The notes below the pieces were generated by a model. The model ran no database searches and was not told where the DNA came from. It saw only the letters and a list, made by a program, of their open reading frames with translations. From VXRD01 sp965242535 (lineage in GTDB: Bacteria > Latescibacterota > UBA2968), in the NCBI GenBank assembly GCA_965242535.1, contig OZ251458.1:3224001-3288000 (forward strand): DNA of 64,000 bases. The letters run 5' to 3'. Positions 50,389-59,174 of the stretch are shown piece after piece. Positions within the stretch are counted from its first letter, which is position 1. Each line of letters opens with the position of its first letter. The position numbers and the translations under genes are program-made.

Positions 50389-51258
50389 ATGAAAATTTTT
50401 GATCTTTTTTCAAAGCGGCAAAAGCGAAAACGTGGTGAATTGCCTGATGTGTACCAATATGAAGAAATGTCTCGAAATTTGCGGTTTCAGATTATTAACA
50501 TCTGGGACGATGCTTTTGGGTACAGTCAAGTCTATTCGTATCAAAAAATTTGTAAAGTTTTGCGTGATGAATACGGTGAACCAAAGCTTTGGGAAGAAAA
50601 AAAAGTTCTTTTCGGGGGGGAGCATGATTGGAGACAGGAAGTTTGTAACTTCTTTCTTAACACGCGAGATATAGAAAAGGTCATTGATGTCATTGAGCTT
50701 TCGTGTTCTATGTTGCCAAAAAATGCAATTGATAAATTGAATCGTCGATTTCAAGAACACGGTGTAGGGTATCAGTTTGAATCCGGTGAAATGATCCGCC
50801 TTGATTCTCAGTGGCCCCACGCTGAAATTATGCAACCGGCAATGCACCTGCTTTCCGATCCGATGTACCAAGTTGCGAATGCGGAATTTATGAGCGCACA
50901 CAAGCACTACCGAGAAAAAAATTACGAGGAATGTCTGATCTACTGCCTCAGAGCATTTGAGAGTTGTCTCAAAGTGATTTGTAAAAAAAGAAAATGGGGT
51001 TACGACAAAACCGATAGTGCCAAGCGTCTAATCGATATTGTGTTTGAACGAGAATTGATCCCAAAGGAAATGCAATCACATTTTTCGGCACTGAAGAGCA
51101 CATTGGAGTCCGGTGTTCCCACGGCTCGTAACCGCATGGCGGCACATGGGCAGGGAGACGAAGAAATCCTTGTTCCAGAACACATTGCTGGATATGTGCT
51201 TTACTTGACCGCTTCAAATATCCTCTTGTTGGCGAAGGCGAATGAAGCTTGGGAATGA
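50389..51258 (+). CDS. STM4504/CBY_0614-like protein with abortive-infection-type C-terminus
   Basis: The protein has 289 residues. KIFDLFSKRQKRKRGELPDV and YEEMSRNLRFQIINIWDDAF are the usual front of STM4504/CBY_0614 family proteins. The C-terminal half, with HYREKNYEECLIYCLRAFES, SGVPTARNRMAAHGQGDE and a final helix, resembles the helical domain seen in abortive-infection proteins (R-N-x3-H-G is HEPN-like). No biochemical function is established. The IS element has separated the gene from its upstream promoter; the ribosome site AAGG lies in the right target duplication. Confidence 0.7.
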   Translation: MKIFDLFSKRQKRKRGELPDVYQYEEMSRNLRFQIINIWDDAFGYSQVYSYQKICKVLRDEYGEPKLWEEKKVLFGGEHDWRQEVCNFFLNTRDIEKVIDVIELSCSMLPKNAIDKLNRRFQEHGVGYQFESGEMIRLDSQWPHAEIMQPAMHLLSDPMYQVANAEFMSAHKHYREKNYEECLIYCLRAFESCLKVICKKRKWGYDKTDSAKRLIDIVFERELIPKEMQSHFSALKSTLESGVPTARNRMAAHGQGDEEILVPEHIAGYVLYLTASNILLLAKANEAWE

Positions 51259-51308
51259 ATTCGAGAGCGTTCATGGCGTCTCATGGTGTCCTGAACATCC
51301 TCAATCGC

Positions 51309-51446
51309 ATGTTTTACCACGGTGACAACTTAGATTTCATGCGTGGGATGGATAGCCGGAGCGTGTATCTCAAGGGGGTACGCGAGATACTGAAATTTGT
51401 CAGTGAAGACCATTTGTCTCGCCGAGGGGGGAGTGAACAGAAGTAG
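51309..51446 (+). pseudogene. Truncated DNA methyltransferase N-terminus
   Basis: MFYHGDNLDFMRGMDSRSV matches the opening of beta-class methyltransferases such as the one at 47564 (FEGDNLDILRGVNSDSV). The similarity ends before the DPPF motif, and unrelated sequence ending in a TAG follows. It is a fragment left by deletion or recombination. Confidence 0.7.
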
Positions 51447-51521
51447 AGAATAGAAAGAGATTCTATATGGTACGGAAGAAATTTTATTTTTTTTCCATAT
51501 TAGGAGGTTTGGTTAAAGCGT

Positions 51522-51674
51522 TTGGAGCATTTGCATGATGTTCTGAACGCTTCTATTTCCGGAAGGTATTATGTTGGAAGTGTGGGTCATCTTGCTGATG
51601 GTGTGTTGTTTATTGTTATGCCCAATTTTGGCGGGGGGCATGAACATGGAGCGAAGGTGCATAATGTTTCGTAA
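51522..51674 (+). CDS. Possible small open frame, TTG start
   Basis: An open stretch of 50 codons reads LEHLHDVLNASISGRYYVGS and PNFGGGHEHGAKVHNVS, which has coding-like composition. AGGAGG lies 13 bp before the TTG, a long spacing. Its stop overlaps the start of the next gene. It may instead be the end of a larger lost gene, since the frame is open back to 51490. I do not recognise it. Confidence 0.3.
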   Translation: MEHLHDVLNASISGRYYVGSVGHLADGVLFIVMPNFGGGHEHGAKVHNVS

Positions 51675-52470
51675 AATCGAGTTTGACACTGTTAAACTCC
51701 GGACAGGACATGAAGTAGAGTGCAAATATGAGTATTACAGTGAAAGGGTAAGAGGTAAGGATGTTTGGTTCGTTTATGAAAGAGAGAAAGGGTCTGGTAA
51801 GCCTGTCAAAAAGATTAAGAATAAACACGGTCGAGTTGTGAGGCACACCACCGATCCCGAAAAACTTCCAGAGTATGACGTTCCCTCATATTACAACCCT
51901 TCGTGGTTGGGGTATCATCATTATACCCATTATTGGCAGACTCAAGTGCCGACAGATGAAGCAACGGATTATACTTATAGTCCGTTGCCGAGAGGTTATC
52001 ATATAAAACGTGTAGGCAAAACCTTCACTCTGTACAGAGATAGAAGGTCGTTTATACCTTTTCCTTTATCAACAGGACCTACGTATGAATTTAGTCCGTC
52101 TGCTTGTAAAAGGACGTTCTTTTTGCCGTTGCCCTTTCTTACAAAGAAATGTCTTTTGTCAGGTCTATCTTTCAAAGAAGAGGCTGTCATGTATGCGTGG
52201 AAAGATGTCATAGGGTTTCGTTTGGGGGTGTGTTCCATAGGTGGTGCTCCGTGGCGAGGCCAAAGACAGCGAGGGTATTGGCAAAGCTATTGGAAAAATT
52301 TAAGCCAGATTACTTGGCAACATGTGAAAATTGAACTGCCATATTGGAAACGGCAAATGGCCGCAAGCAAAGGCGGGCGTATTTTGAACGGACTGATCTG
52401 GTGGTCTGGTTTGATTGGTTTGATCCTTATGTTCATGGCCATTTGTAATTGGTTGTTTAACTCAAGTTAA
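51664..52470 (+). CDS. Hypothetical protein with C-terminal transmembrane helix
   Basis: The protein has 268 residues from the ATG at 51664; an upstream ATG at 51571 would add a hydrophobic leader translated from another frame of the preceding stretch. Residues about 1-235 are soluble and rich in aromatic residues (YYNPSWLGYHHYTHYW). ILNGLIWWSGLIGLILMFMA forms one C-terminal membrane anchor. No domain is recognised. It is AT-rich like its neighbours and lies in the insertion with other defence-like genes. Confidence 0.6.
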   Translation: MFRKIEFDTVKLRTGHEVECKYEYYSERVRGKDVWFVYEREKGSGKPVKKIKNKHGRVVRHTTDPEKLPEYDVPSYYNPSWLGYHHYTHYWQTQVPTDEATDYTYSPLPRGYHIKRVGKTFTLYRDRRSFIPFPLSTGPTYEFSPSACKRTFFLPLPFLTKKCLLSGLSFKEEAVMYAWKDVIGFRLGVCSIGGAPWRGQRQRGYWQSYWKNLSQITWQHVKIELPYWKRQMAASKGGRILNGLIWWSGLIGLILMFMAICNWLFNSS

Positions 52471-52620
52471 AGGAATGCAACACACATGAGGGCATGTGAT
52501 GTCCCTTTTTTCAAGATGAAAGACTATGATTTTGCAAAGTACTAGATGTTGGTGGTGGACATCGGTTTTTGGCACTATTGTATATAATCCCCTTCCCAAA
52601 ATTAAAATGGGAGACGCGCA

Positions 52621-52887
52621 ATGACAAAGGACGCGATCTGGCGAGATCGAATCGTCAAAGACCCGCTGATCCTGGCCGGCAAGCCCACGGTGAAAGGCAC
52701 GCGAATCTCGGTGGAACTGATCGTGGATTTGCTGGACGGGGGACGAAGCGAGGCCGATATCATCCGCATGTATTCGCACATTACCCCGGAAGACATCCGA
52801 GCCTGTCGAGAGTACGCCGCTACCGGGGCGAAGTTGTCCAATGTGACTTGGGCGGATATCGACGCGATCATGGATGGCAAGCGATGA
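52621..52887 (+). CDS. DUF433 antitoxin, copy 2
   Basis: The protein has 88 residues and differs from copy 1 by few residues (EADIIRMYSHI instead of VADIIRRYSHI). VKDPLILAGKPTVKGTRISV opens the domain. GGGAGACGCGCA before the ATG is the same as at copy 1, where those bases encode the aldolase C-terminus. The duplication therefore copied the aldolase gene's last bases as well. Its toxin partner is intact. Confidence 0.93.
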   Translation: MTKDAIWRDRIVKDPLILAGKPTVKGTRISVELIVDLLDGGRSEADIIRMYSHITPEDIRACREYAATGAKLSNVTWADIDAIMDGKR

Positions 52888-53225
52888 TGAGGATACTCGC
52901 CGACGAAAATATGCCGGAACAGGTTATCGCCCAACTGCGTGCGGCGGGCTACGATGTGCGTTGGGCAAAGGAAACCGACCGAGGAGAAGCAGACCCCAAC
53001 CTGCTGGAACTGGCGACTCGAGAAGGCCGCATGCTGATCACTTATGACAAGGACTTTGGAGAACTGGTACACCGTGGCGGTATGTCTGCCCCGCACGGCG
53101 TCATTTTATTTTGCATCCACAACGATGTATCTGATGCGGTGAAAGCCAAGTTCGTCGCCAGCAGTGTTATGGCATGGGACATCCTACCGCCCGGCATCTG
53201 GACGATTCAGATACGGCATCATTAA
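52884..53225 (+). CDS. DUF5615 PIN-like toxin
   Basis: The protein has 113 residues. MRILADENMPEQVIAQLRAA carries the first acidic residues and GRMLITYDKDFGELVHRGG the second pair; HGVILFCIHNDVSDAV follows. These are Mut7-C-like PIN-fold RNases. The start overlaps the DUF433 stop by 4 bp, so the two are coupled. This is the intact version of the truncated gene at 47425. Confidence 0.92.
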   Translation: MMRILADENMPEQVIAQLRAAGYDVRWAKETDRGEADPNLLELATREGRMLITYDKDFGELVHRGGMSAPHGVILFCIHNDVSDAVKAKFVASSVMAWDILPPGIWTIQIRHH

Positions 53226-53260
53226 CCCAGTGTTAAGACTCGTTCAGGAGGTCAAAATCC

Positions 53261-54559
53261 ATGTCTGAAAAATCCTTGCCGAATATTATCTACATCCTAT
53301 CGGACGATCTCGGGTATGGCGATTTGGGTTGTTTTGGTCAGGAATTGATCTACACGCCGAATATCGACCGCATCGCCGCCGAGGGCATTCGCTTCACGGA
53401 TCACTATGCCGGGTCTTCGGTTTGCGCGCCCTCGCGGTGCGTGCTGATGACCGGGTTGCACACGGGCCATTGTTATGTGCGCGACAACCGCCCCATGCCC
53501 ATCGAGGGCAATGTCCCCATTCCAGGCGACGCGCAGACGGTCGCCAAATTGCTCAGAGGGGTCGGGTATGCCACCGCCTGCATTGGCAAATGGGGATTGG
53601 GGTATCCCGGCTCGGAGGGCGATCCCAACAATCAGGGATTCGATCACTTTTTTGGATACAACTGCCAGCGCGAAGCCCACACCTATTATCCGCAACACCT
53701 GTGGCGAAACGATCAAAAAATCATGCTCTACGGCAACTCGTATTCCCACGACTTGCTCACCGCCGAGGCATTGAAATTTGTGCGCGACCAGCAGGCCGAT
53801 CCATTTTTCCTGTACTTGGCGTACACCATTCCACACACGAGGTTTGAAATTCCCTCGCTCGACATTTACAAAGACAGGCCATGGACGGAAGATCAGAAAA
53901 CGCAAGCGGCGATGATCACGCGCATGGACCGCGACATCGGCACGCTTTTGGACCTGCTGGACGAACTCGGCATTGCCGAAAACACCCTCGTGATTTTTAC
54001 GAGTGACAACGGCCCGCACGGCAGCGGCAACACGCTTGCACACTTCAACGCCGCCGGCCCGTTGCGCGCAAGAAAAGGCAGCCTGTATGAAGGCGGCATC
54101 CGCGTGCCCTTTGTCGCGCGGTGGCCGGGGACGATCCAACCCGGCGCGACGAGTGCCCATCCGTCGGGGTTTCAGGACATGCTGCCCACGTTCTGCGAAT
54201 TGGCCGACGCGTCCATTCCCGAACCCGTGGATGGCATCTCGATGGCGCCCGCGCTCATGGGCCGAGAGGATCAACCCGCTCACGACTTTCTCTACTGGGA
54301 GCGGCGCGGCGTCAGCGCGGTTCGCATGGGAGATTGGAAAGCGTATTTGCCCGAGGGCCATACCAACCTCGAAGGGCGCGTTGAACTCTACGATTTGGCG
54401 ACGGATATCGGCGAGCAAAACGACCTGGCCGCGGGCCATCCCGATCGCGTTTCAGAAATCCGAGCCATCGTCCGCGAATCGCATCGGGACACGCCTTGGG
54501 AAACCTATACGTACACCGGCCCGATTCCCAACGAATACGGCACAGTGGTTCATCAATGA
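53261..54559 (+). CDS. Arylsulfatase (formylglycine-dependent)
   Basis: The protein has 432 residues with TCAGGAGG before the ATG. The metal Asps are in IIYILSDDLGYGDLGCFGQ and the formylglycine motif is CAPSR in SSVCAPSRCVLMTGLHTGH. CIGKWGLGYPGSEGDP and VIFTSDNGPHGSG supply the Lys, Asp and Asn of the active site. There is no signal peptide. It hydrolyses a sulfate ester, probably of a sulfated algal sugar given the neighbouring catabolic genes. It is a full-length S1-family member. Confidence 0.95.
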   Translation: MSEKSLPNIIYILSDDLGYGDLGCFGQELIYTPNIDRIAAEGIRFTDHYAGSSVCAPSRCVLMTGLHTGHCYVRDNRPMPIEGNVPIPGDAQTVAKLLRGVGYATACIGKWGLGYPGSEGDPNNQGFDHFFGYNCQREAHTYYPQHLWRNDQKIMLYGNSYSHDLLTAEALKFVRDQQADPFFLYLAYTIPHTRFEIPSLDIYKDRPWTEDQKTQAAMITRMDRDIGTLLDLLDELGIAENTLVIFTSDNGPHGSGNTLAHFNAAGPLRARKGSLYEGGIRVPFVARWPGTIQPGATSAHPSGFQDMLPTFCELADASIPEPVDGISMAPALMGREDQPAHDFLYWERRGVSAVRMGDWKAYLPEGHTNLEGRVELYDLATDIGEQNDLAAGHPDRVSEIRAIVRESHRDTPWETYTYTGPIPNEYGTVVHQ

Positions 54560-54673
54560 AGCTCGGATGAAGCACCGCCATCGGCTTCGCGCAAGGCTTC
54601 CAACGATGAGATTTTTCAGACTAACCATGCGATTTCCCTACTTATATCTTCGGACAGGCACAGGGGCCTGTCC
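54560..54673. repeat. Gap with an inverted REP-like palindrome
   Basis: The REP-like palindrome lies in the opposite orientation to most others at 54648-54677 (CTTCGGACAGGCACAGGGGC and onward). The G-rich tract that normally accompanies it is present as CTCCCGTCTCCCGTCTCC at 54729-54758, inside the 3' part of the next gene. Confidence 0.7.
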
Positions 54674-54937
54674 CTACGATTGCGATAGCTTCTCACCTCT
54701 CTCGCCTTTCGCCTTTCGCCTTTCACCTCTCCCGTCTCCCGTCTCCCGTCTCCCGTCTTTTTTCCCGCGGATTTGATCGAGGGCGATCATCTCCCGTTGC
54801 AGGCGCGATACCCGTTCTTCAGGCGTGAGGCGCGATCGCTCGATGAGCAACGTGAGGTCGATGCCAAAATCGCGCGCTCGTGCGATGGCGCTGTTCGGCG
54901 GAGGATTGCGTAAACGCTCTTCTATTGCGGGATTCAT
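54674..54937 (-). CDS. Antitoxin-like small protein with repeat-derived tail
   Basis: The protein has 87 residues from the ATG at 54937, which follows CAAAGGAGCG. NPAIEERLRNPPPNSAIARA and FGIDLTLLIERSRLTPEERV resemble the small proteins that accompany nucleotidyltransferase or PIN-type genes in related genomes. Its last 30 or so residues (GRRETGDGRGERRKAKGERG) are translated from the G-rich tract and REP-flanking DNA, so the natural C-terminus has been replaced. No partner gene follows. Confidence 0.55.
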   Translation of the reverse strand: MNPAIEERLRNPPPNSAIARARDFGIDLTLLIERSRLTPEERVSRLQREMIALDQIRGKKDGRRETGDGRGERRKAKGERGEKLSQS

Positions 54938-55014
54938 CGTTCGCTCCTTTGTTTGTTTTGGAATAATCATAACAGCGAATTTGCCGTTGACCGACAAGGC
55001 AGAGTGCCCAACAG

Positions 55015-56223
55015 ATGCCCCATCGCAAAGCGACCATCGTCCTATTTTGTAGTGCCCTCATCGTGTTCATCAGCATGGGCATTCGCCAATCCTTTGGCCT
55101 TTTTTTGACGCCGATCAGCCGAGACCTCGGCATTGGGCGCGAGGTGTTTAGCCTCGCCATCGCTTGGCAAAACCTCGTTTTTGGCCTGCCGGTATTGGGC
55201 ATTGTCGCCGATCATTTCGGGCCGCGATGGGTCGTTGCCGGCGGCGCGTTGCTCTACGCGATTTGCTTTTATTTTTTGTCTTCGGTCAGCACGCCCTTGG
55301 GCCTCTACTCGGTGCTCGGCGCGCTGATGGGCATTGCCCTGAGCAGCATCTCCTATGTCGTGATCCTCGGCGCGGTCGCACGGGTCGTGCCCCCGGAAAA
55401 ACGCGCTGCGCGGTTTGGGCTCATCACCGCGGCCGGTTCGTTTGGCACTTTCGCGCTCGTGCCCGGCGTTCAGTGGCTCCTCTCCCACTTTGGATGGCAG
55501 GCTTCATTTGCTCTTATCGCGCTGATCACGGGCGCGATTGCTTTTTTGTGCATGGGGATTCCGCAAGGTGACAGCGCGCAAAATCGGCACTCAACCGCCG
55601 AACCCGGCGGCCTGCTTCACGCCCTGCTTCAGGCGCGCGGCCATTCGGGATATTGGTTGCTCAATGCGGGCTTTTTCGTGTGTGGATTTCACGTCGCATT
55701 TATCGCCACGCATCTGCCCGCATTTTTGACCGATCACGGCCTTTCAAAAATGGCAGGCGCGACCGCGCTATCCCTCATTGGCCTGTTCAACATTTTTGGC
55801 TCCTATCTCTCGGGCGAACTCGGCGATCGGTACCGCAAAAAGTACCTCTTGAGTTTGCTCTATTTGGGGCGCGCCCTGGTCATCGGCGGATTTCTCGTCG
55901 TACCGGTTACGACCACTTCCGCTCTGGTATTTGGCGGGTTCATTGGCTTCTTGTGGCTTGCGACCGTTCCCCTGACCAGCGGCACGGTCGCGCAGATTTT
56001 TGGGGCGCGCTATCTCTCCACCCTGTACGGCATTGTCTTTTTTAGCCACCAGATCGGCAGTTTTGCAGGCGTGTGGCTAGCGGGGCGCATGTATGACGCC
56101 ACCGGCTCTTACGACAGCATCTGGATCGCCGCCATCCTGTTGAGCTTGACCTCGTCGCTCGTCCACCTGCCCATTGCGGACAAACCCGTTCAAAGGCGCG
56201 AACCCGTTGGGGCTTTCCCATGA
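55015..56223 (+). CDS. MFS transporter (monocarboxylate/oxalate-formate antiporter-like)
   Basis: The protein has 402 residues and about twelve hydrophobic segments. IRQSFGLFLTPISRDLGIGR and the loop VADHFGPRWVVAGGA (the GxxxDRxGRR equivalent) are MFS features; SYLSGELGDRYRKKYLL is the matching loop of the second half. It has the layout of OFA or monocarboxylate carriers. Its stop overlaps the acetate kinase start by 4 bp, so it may export or import the acid produced by that kinase. Confidence 0.9.
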   Translation: MPHRKATIVLFCSALIVFISMGIRQSFGLFLTPISRDLGIGREVFSLAIAWQNLVFGLPVLGIVADHFGPRWVVAGGALLYAICFYFLSSVSTPLGLYSVLGALMGIALSSISYVVILGAVARVVPPEKRAARFGLITAAGSFGTFALVPGVQWLLSHFGWQASFALIALITGAIAFLCMGIPQGDSAQNRHSTAEPGGLLHALLQARGHSGYWLLNAGFFVCGFHVAFIATHLPAFLTDHGLSKMAGATALSLIGLFNIFGSYLSGELGDRYRKKYLLSLLYLGRALVIGGFLVVPVTTTSALVFGGFIGFLWLATVPLTSGTVAQIFGARYLSTLYGIVFFSHQIGSFAGVWLAGRMYDATGSYDSIWIAAILLSLTSSLVHLPIADKPVQRREPVGAFP

Positions 56224-57416
56224 AAATTCTCGTCGCAAATGCCGGCTCCACGTCGTTCAAGTACCGCTTGTTCGACATGGCCGATGAGTCCGTCCTCGCC
56301 GAAGGGCGTCTCGAGCGCATCGACGATACCTCGTCGCCGGTTGCCCATCGCATGGGCGAATGCGCGGTTGAGACCGAACAGCACTTGCCGGACTATTCGC
56401 ATGCCGTGCGCGATGTGATCGCCCGTCTCACAGATGCCCGCACAGGCGTACTCGCGGATTTGTCCGAGCTCGACGCGGTCGGTTTCAAGACCGTTCACCT
56501 GCGCGGCGACGCAGGGACGCATCTCCTCACGGAAGATATTTTGCAGCGCATGGCGGATTACAACGCCCTCGCGCCGGCGCACAATCCGCCCTATATCCAA
56601 GCCATTCGCATTTTCGCCCAAGACCATCCCGACCTGCCCCTCATCGGCCTGTTTGAATCCGCGTTTCACAATACCATCCCGGACTACGCCTATATTTTCG
56701 GCGTGCCCTACGCATGGTACGAAAAATACGGGGTTCGCAAATACGGGTTTCACGGCGCGTCCCATCGCTATGTGGCCCAACGCGCGGCGCAACTGCTCGG
56801 CCGAGAGGATTCGCGCCTCGTATCTTGCCATCTCGGGGGGAGTTCCTCCCTGTGCGCGATTCGCAACGGGCAATCCATCGACACGTCTATGGGCTTTTCG
56901 CCGCAGCACGGCATTATCAACGGCACGCGCATCGGAACGATTGACGCATTCATCCTTCCCTATATCATGGCGCGCGAAAATCTGTCCATCCGCGAAATGG
57001 CGCGCATCCTAGCCGAAGAAAGCGGCCTGCTCGGGATTTCGGGCATCAGCGGGGATATGCGCGACCTCGAAGCCGCAGCGCAAAAGGGACACGACCGCGC
57101 ACGCCTCGCGCTCGAGGCCTTTTGTTATGGCGTCAAAAAAGAGATCGGCGCGTGCGCGGCAGCACTCGGCGGCCTCGACGCCATCGCGTTTGCAGGCGGC
57201 ATTGGCGAACGCGGTGCAAATGCACGCCAGCGCATCTGCACGGGCCTCGAATACATGGGCGTCCACCTCGATCCGTCCGCAAATGCCAATCCGCCCACAG
57301 AAGGCGCGATCTCCACGCCCGACAGCGCGGTCGCCATCCTGATCATCCAAACCGACGAAGAGCGCATCGTCGCCCGCGCCGCCGCGGAATATTTACAAAA
57401 TGCGAGAAATCCATGA
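56220..57416 (+). CDS. ackA: Acetate/propionate kinase
   Basis: The protein has 398 residues. LVANAGSTSFKYRLFDM is the first phosphate loop, YGFHGASHRYVAQRA the second (with the catalytic His), SCHLGGSSSLCAIRNG and DTSMGFSPQHGIINGTR the third and substrate Asp. It interconverts acyl phosphate and ADP with acid and ATP. In the context of this window it could take the acyl phosphate made by the microcompartment's PduL. It is coupled to the MFS gene. Repeat copy E is inserted 6 bp after the stop. Confidence 0.96.
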   Translation: MKILVANAGSTSFKYRLFDMADESVLAEGRLERIDDTSSPVAHRMGECAVETEQHLPDYSHAVRDVIARLTDARTGVLADLSELDAVGFKTVHLRGDAGTHLLTEDILQRMADYNALAPAHNPPYIQAIRIFAQDHPDLPLIGLFESAFHNTIPDYAYIFGVPYAWYEKYGVRKYGFHGASHRYVAQRAAQLLGREDSRLVSCHLGGSSSLCAIRNGQSIDTSMGFSPQHGIINGTRIGTIDAFILPYIMARENLSIREMARILAEESGLLGISGISGDMRDLEAAAQKGHDRARLALEAFCYGVKKEIGACAAALGGLDAIAFAGGIGERGANARQRICTGLEYMGVHLDPSANANPPTEGAISTPDSAVAILIIQTDEERIVARAAAEYLQNARNP

Positions 57417-57421
57417 CTCAA

Positions 57422-57825
57422 TACTCTGTAAATTAAATAATTCGGAATTTCAATTTTTTGAGAGAGTGATGGCCGTGATGCCATACATCAATTAAACCAT
57501 CGCAACAAGTGCCATCCCAAAAGCCCATCAAACAAAGCCATCGGGCACAGCGCGCAAGTCCGTCTCGCAACCCACATCCCTCTTGCAACCCACTTGGCAG
57601 GCCAACGCATGTCGTTCTATTACAAAAGCGATTTGCGCTGTGCTAGCCCCTCGGCGCATGAGAGCGGCATTTTTTGCCTACTTTTTTTTGCTGTTGAAAA
57701 AAAGTAGGTCGCCGAAGGCATCAAAGGCAACCCACGATGCTATAGGACCAAACGTTTTAGAAAAGCGAGCTATGCAGGTGCAGATTTGTGCGTATCAAAA
57801 TTTGTATCATTTAATTTACAGAGGC
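57422..57825 (+). mobile_element. 400-bp dispersed repeat, copy E, with inverted ends and 5-bp target duplication
   Basis: This 404-bp copy starts TACTCTGTAAATTAAATAAT and ends TTAATTTACAGAGGC, so the last two bases differ from copy C. CTCAA flanks it (57417-57421 and 57826-57830). The core contains the CCTACTTTTTTTT hairpin and no 28-bp insert or MITE. It lies 6 bp after the acetate kinase stop. Confidence 0.85.
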
Positions 57826-57869
57826 CTCAAATCTATAAAGACGAGATCGCGCCTTAGCCTATCGCCCGT

Positions 57870-57902
57870 AAGCCCCGTCGCTTCAGCGTGGGGTTCTTCA
57901 CA
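57870..57902 (+). other. IS200/IS605-type end hairpin, solitary
   Basis: AAGCCCCGTCGCTTCAGCGT and GGGGTTCTTCACA match the end hairpin beside the TnpB remnant at 37038-37070 (27 of 33 bases or so by eye). It lies 20 bp upstream of the following start codon and is the only trace of that element here. Confidence 0.65.
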
Positions 57903-57922
57903 CACCGAATTGAGGATCACCC

Positions 57923-59044
57923 ATGAAAATCGCCGATATTCGCACGATTCCGCTGTTTGGGGAAACGCCGATGACCGGGTGGACGCATGAACCCGGGCCG
58001 GATGAGAATATGCACACGCTGGTCGAGATCCAGACCGACGAGGGCATCCGCGGGATAGGGAGCGTTTTTACCAGCAAAGCGTTGGTCGATGGGGCCATGG
58101 GGTTGTTGCGTCCCAACCTGATGGGGGAAAACGCGCTGGAGCCCGAGCGCGTGTCTGAAAAATTGCACCAGATGACCTTCTGGCAAGGGCGCGGGGGCGC
58201 GGTCACGCATGCGATCAGCGGCATCGACATCGCGCTGTGGGATATTTTCGGCAAAGCGGTCGGGCAACCCGTGGGTCGCTTGCTCGGCGGGTATTACCGC
58301 GAGAGAATCAAACCCTACGGATCGATTCTCTTTGAAGCTCCGGAAACATTTCCCCATACCTTGCAAAACGCGCTCGACCGGGGGTTTCGGGCGCTCAAAC
58401 TCGGTTGGGGGGCGTTTGGCCGCGTGGATCGGCGCGTGGATGAACGCTTGGTCAAAATCGCCCGAGAGACCTGTGGCCCGGAGGTCGAACTCATGGTCGA
58501 TGCGGGCGGCAGCGATGCGTTTTGGCCGCACAATTACAAATGGGCGATCGAGACCGCCCGCATGCTCGGGGATTACGAGGTCGCGTGGTTTGAAGAAGCC
58601 CTCCCGCCCGACGATATCGAAGGCCATATCACATTGCGCGAACACGCGCCCGTTCCCATCGCGGGAGGCGAAGTGTTCACCCGGCGGCAGAGCTTCATGC
58701 CGTGGATCGAGCGCGGCGCGTACGACATCATCCAGCCCGATGTCACCAAAGTGGGGGGCATTTCTGAAGTGCGCCGCCTGATCTGGTATGCGTACGACCG
58801 CAATGTTTTGGTCGTCACGCACGGATGGAATACCGCGGTCGGCCTCGCCGCCGATCTCCACTTGGCGGCGGCGCATCCGATTGCGCGCTGGGTCGAATAC
58901 ATCACCCCATCGCCTTATATCGAGGACATCGTCACCACGCCGTTCGCACTCGACGCCGATGGCATGCTCGCCATTCCCACCGCGCCTGGCTTGGGCTTAG
59001 AACTCGATTGGGATGCGGTGCGCCATTACGCGGGGGAAAAATAA
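57923..59044 (+). CDS. Enolase-superfamily sugar-acid dehydratase (galactonate/rhamnonate-like)
   Basis: The protein has 373 residues with TGAGGATCACCC before the ATG. Metal ligands are readable in VELMVDAGGSDAFW (Asp), VAWFEEALPPDD (Glu) and VPIAGGEVFTRR (Glu). The catalytic Lys is in FRALKLGWGAFGRVD and the general-acid His in VVTHGWNTAVG, a mandelate-racemase-type arrangement. Removal of water from a C6 or deoxy-C6 sugar acid would fit the fucose/rhamnose theme of the window. It is a full-length member, complete in active-site residues, unlike the gene at 8728. Confidence 0.92.
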   Translation: MKIADIRTIPLFGETPMTGWTHEPGPDENMHTLVEIQTDEGIRGIGSVFTSKALVDGAMGLLRPNLMGENALEPERVSEKLHQMTFWQGRGGAVTHAISGIDIALWDIFGKAVGQPVGRLLGGYYRERIKPYGSILFEAPETFPHTLQNALDRGFRALKLGWGAFGRVDRRVDERLVKIARETCGPEVELMVDAGGSDAFWPHNYKWAIETARMLGDYEVAWFEEALPPDDIEGHITLREHAPVPIAGGEVFTRRQSFMPWIERGAYDIIQPDVTKVGGISEVRRLIWYAYDRNVLVVTHGWNTAVGLAADLHLAAAHPIARWVEYITPSPYIEDIVTTPFALDADGMLAIPTAPGLGLELDWDAVRHYAGEK

Positions 59045-59174
59045 ATCTCCCCATCCACCTGTGCGTTCCCTCAATGCGCGCAGCGAGGAACGAGGGCCGA
59101 GGGGATAGATCCCAAAGCCATCAAAACAGCCCTTTCGGTCATCTATCGAAAAAGCCCCGTTCCGTGCCCATCCG
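59045..59174. other. Gap downstream of the dehydratase gene
   Basis: Short inverted stretches (ATCTCCCC at 59046 and GAGGGGATAGAT at 59099) could form a weak hairpin after the dehydratase stop. No gene is visible. Confidence 0.35.
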
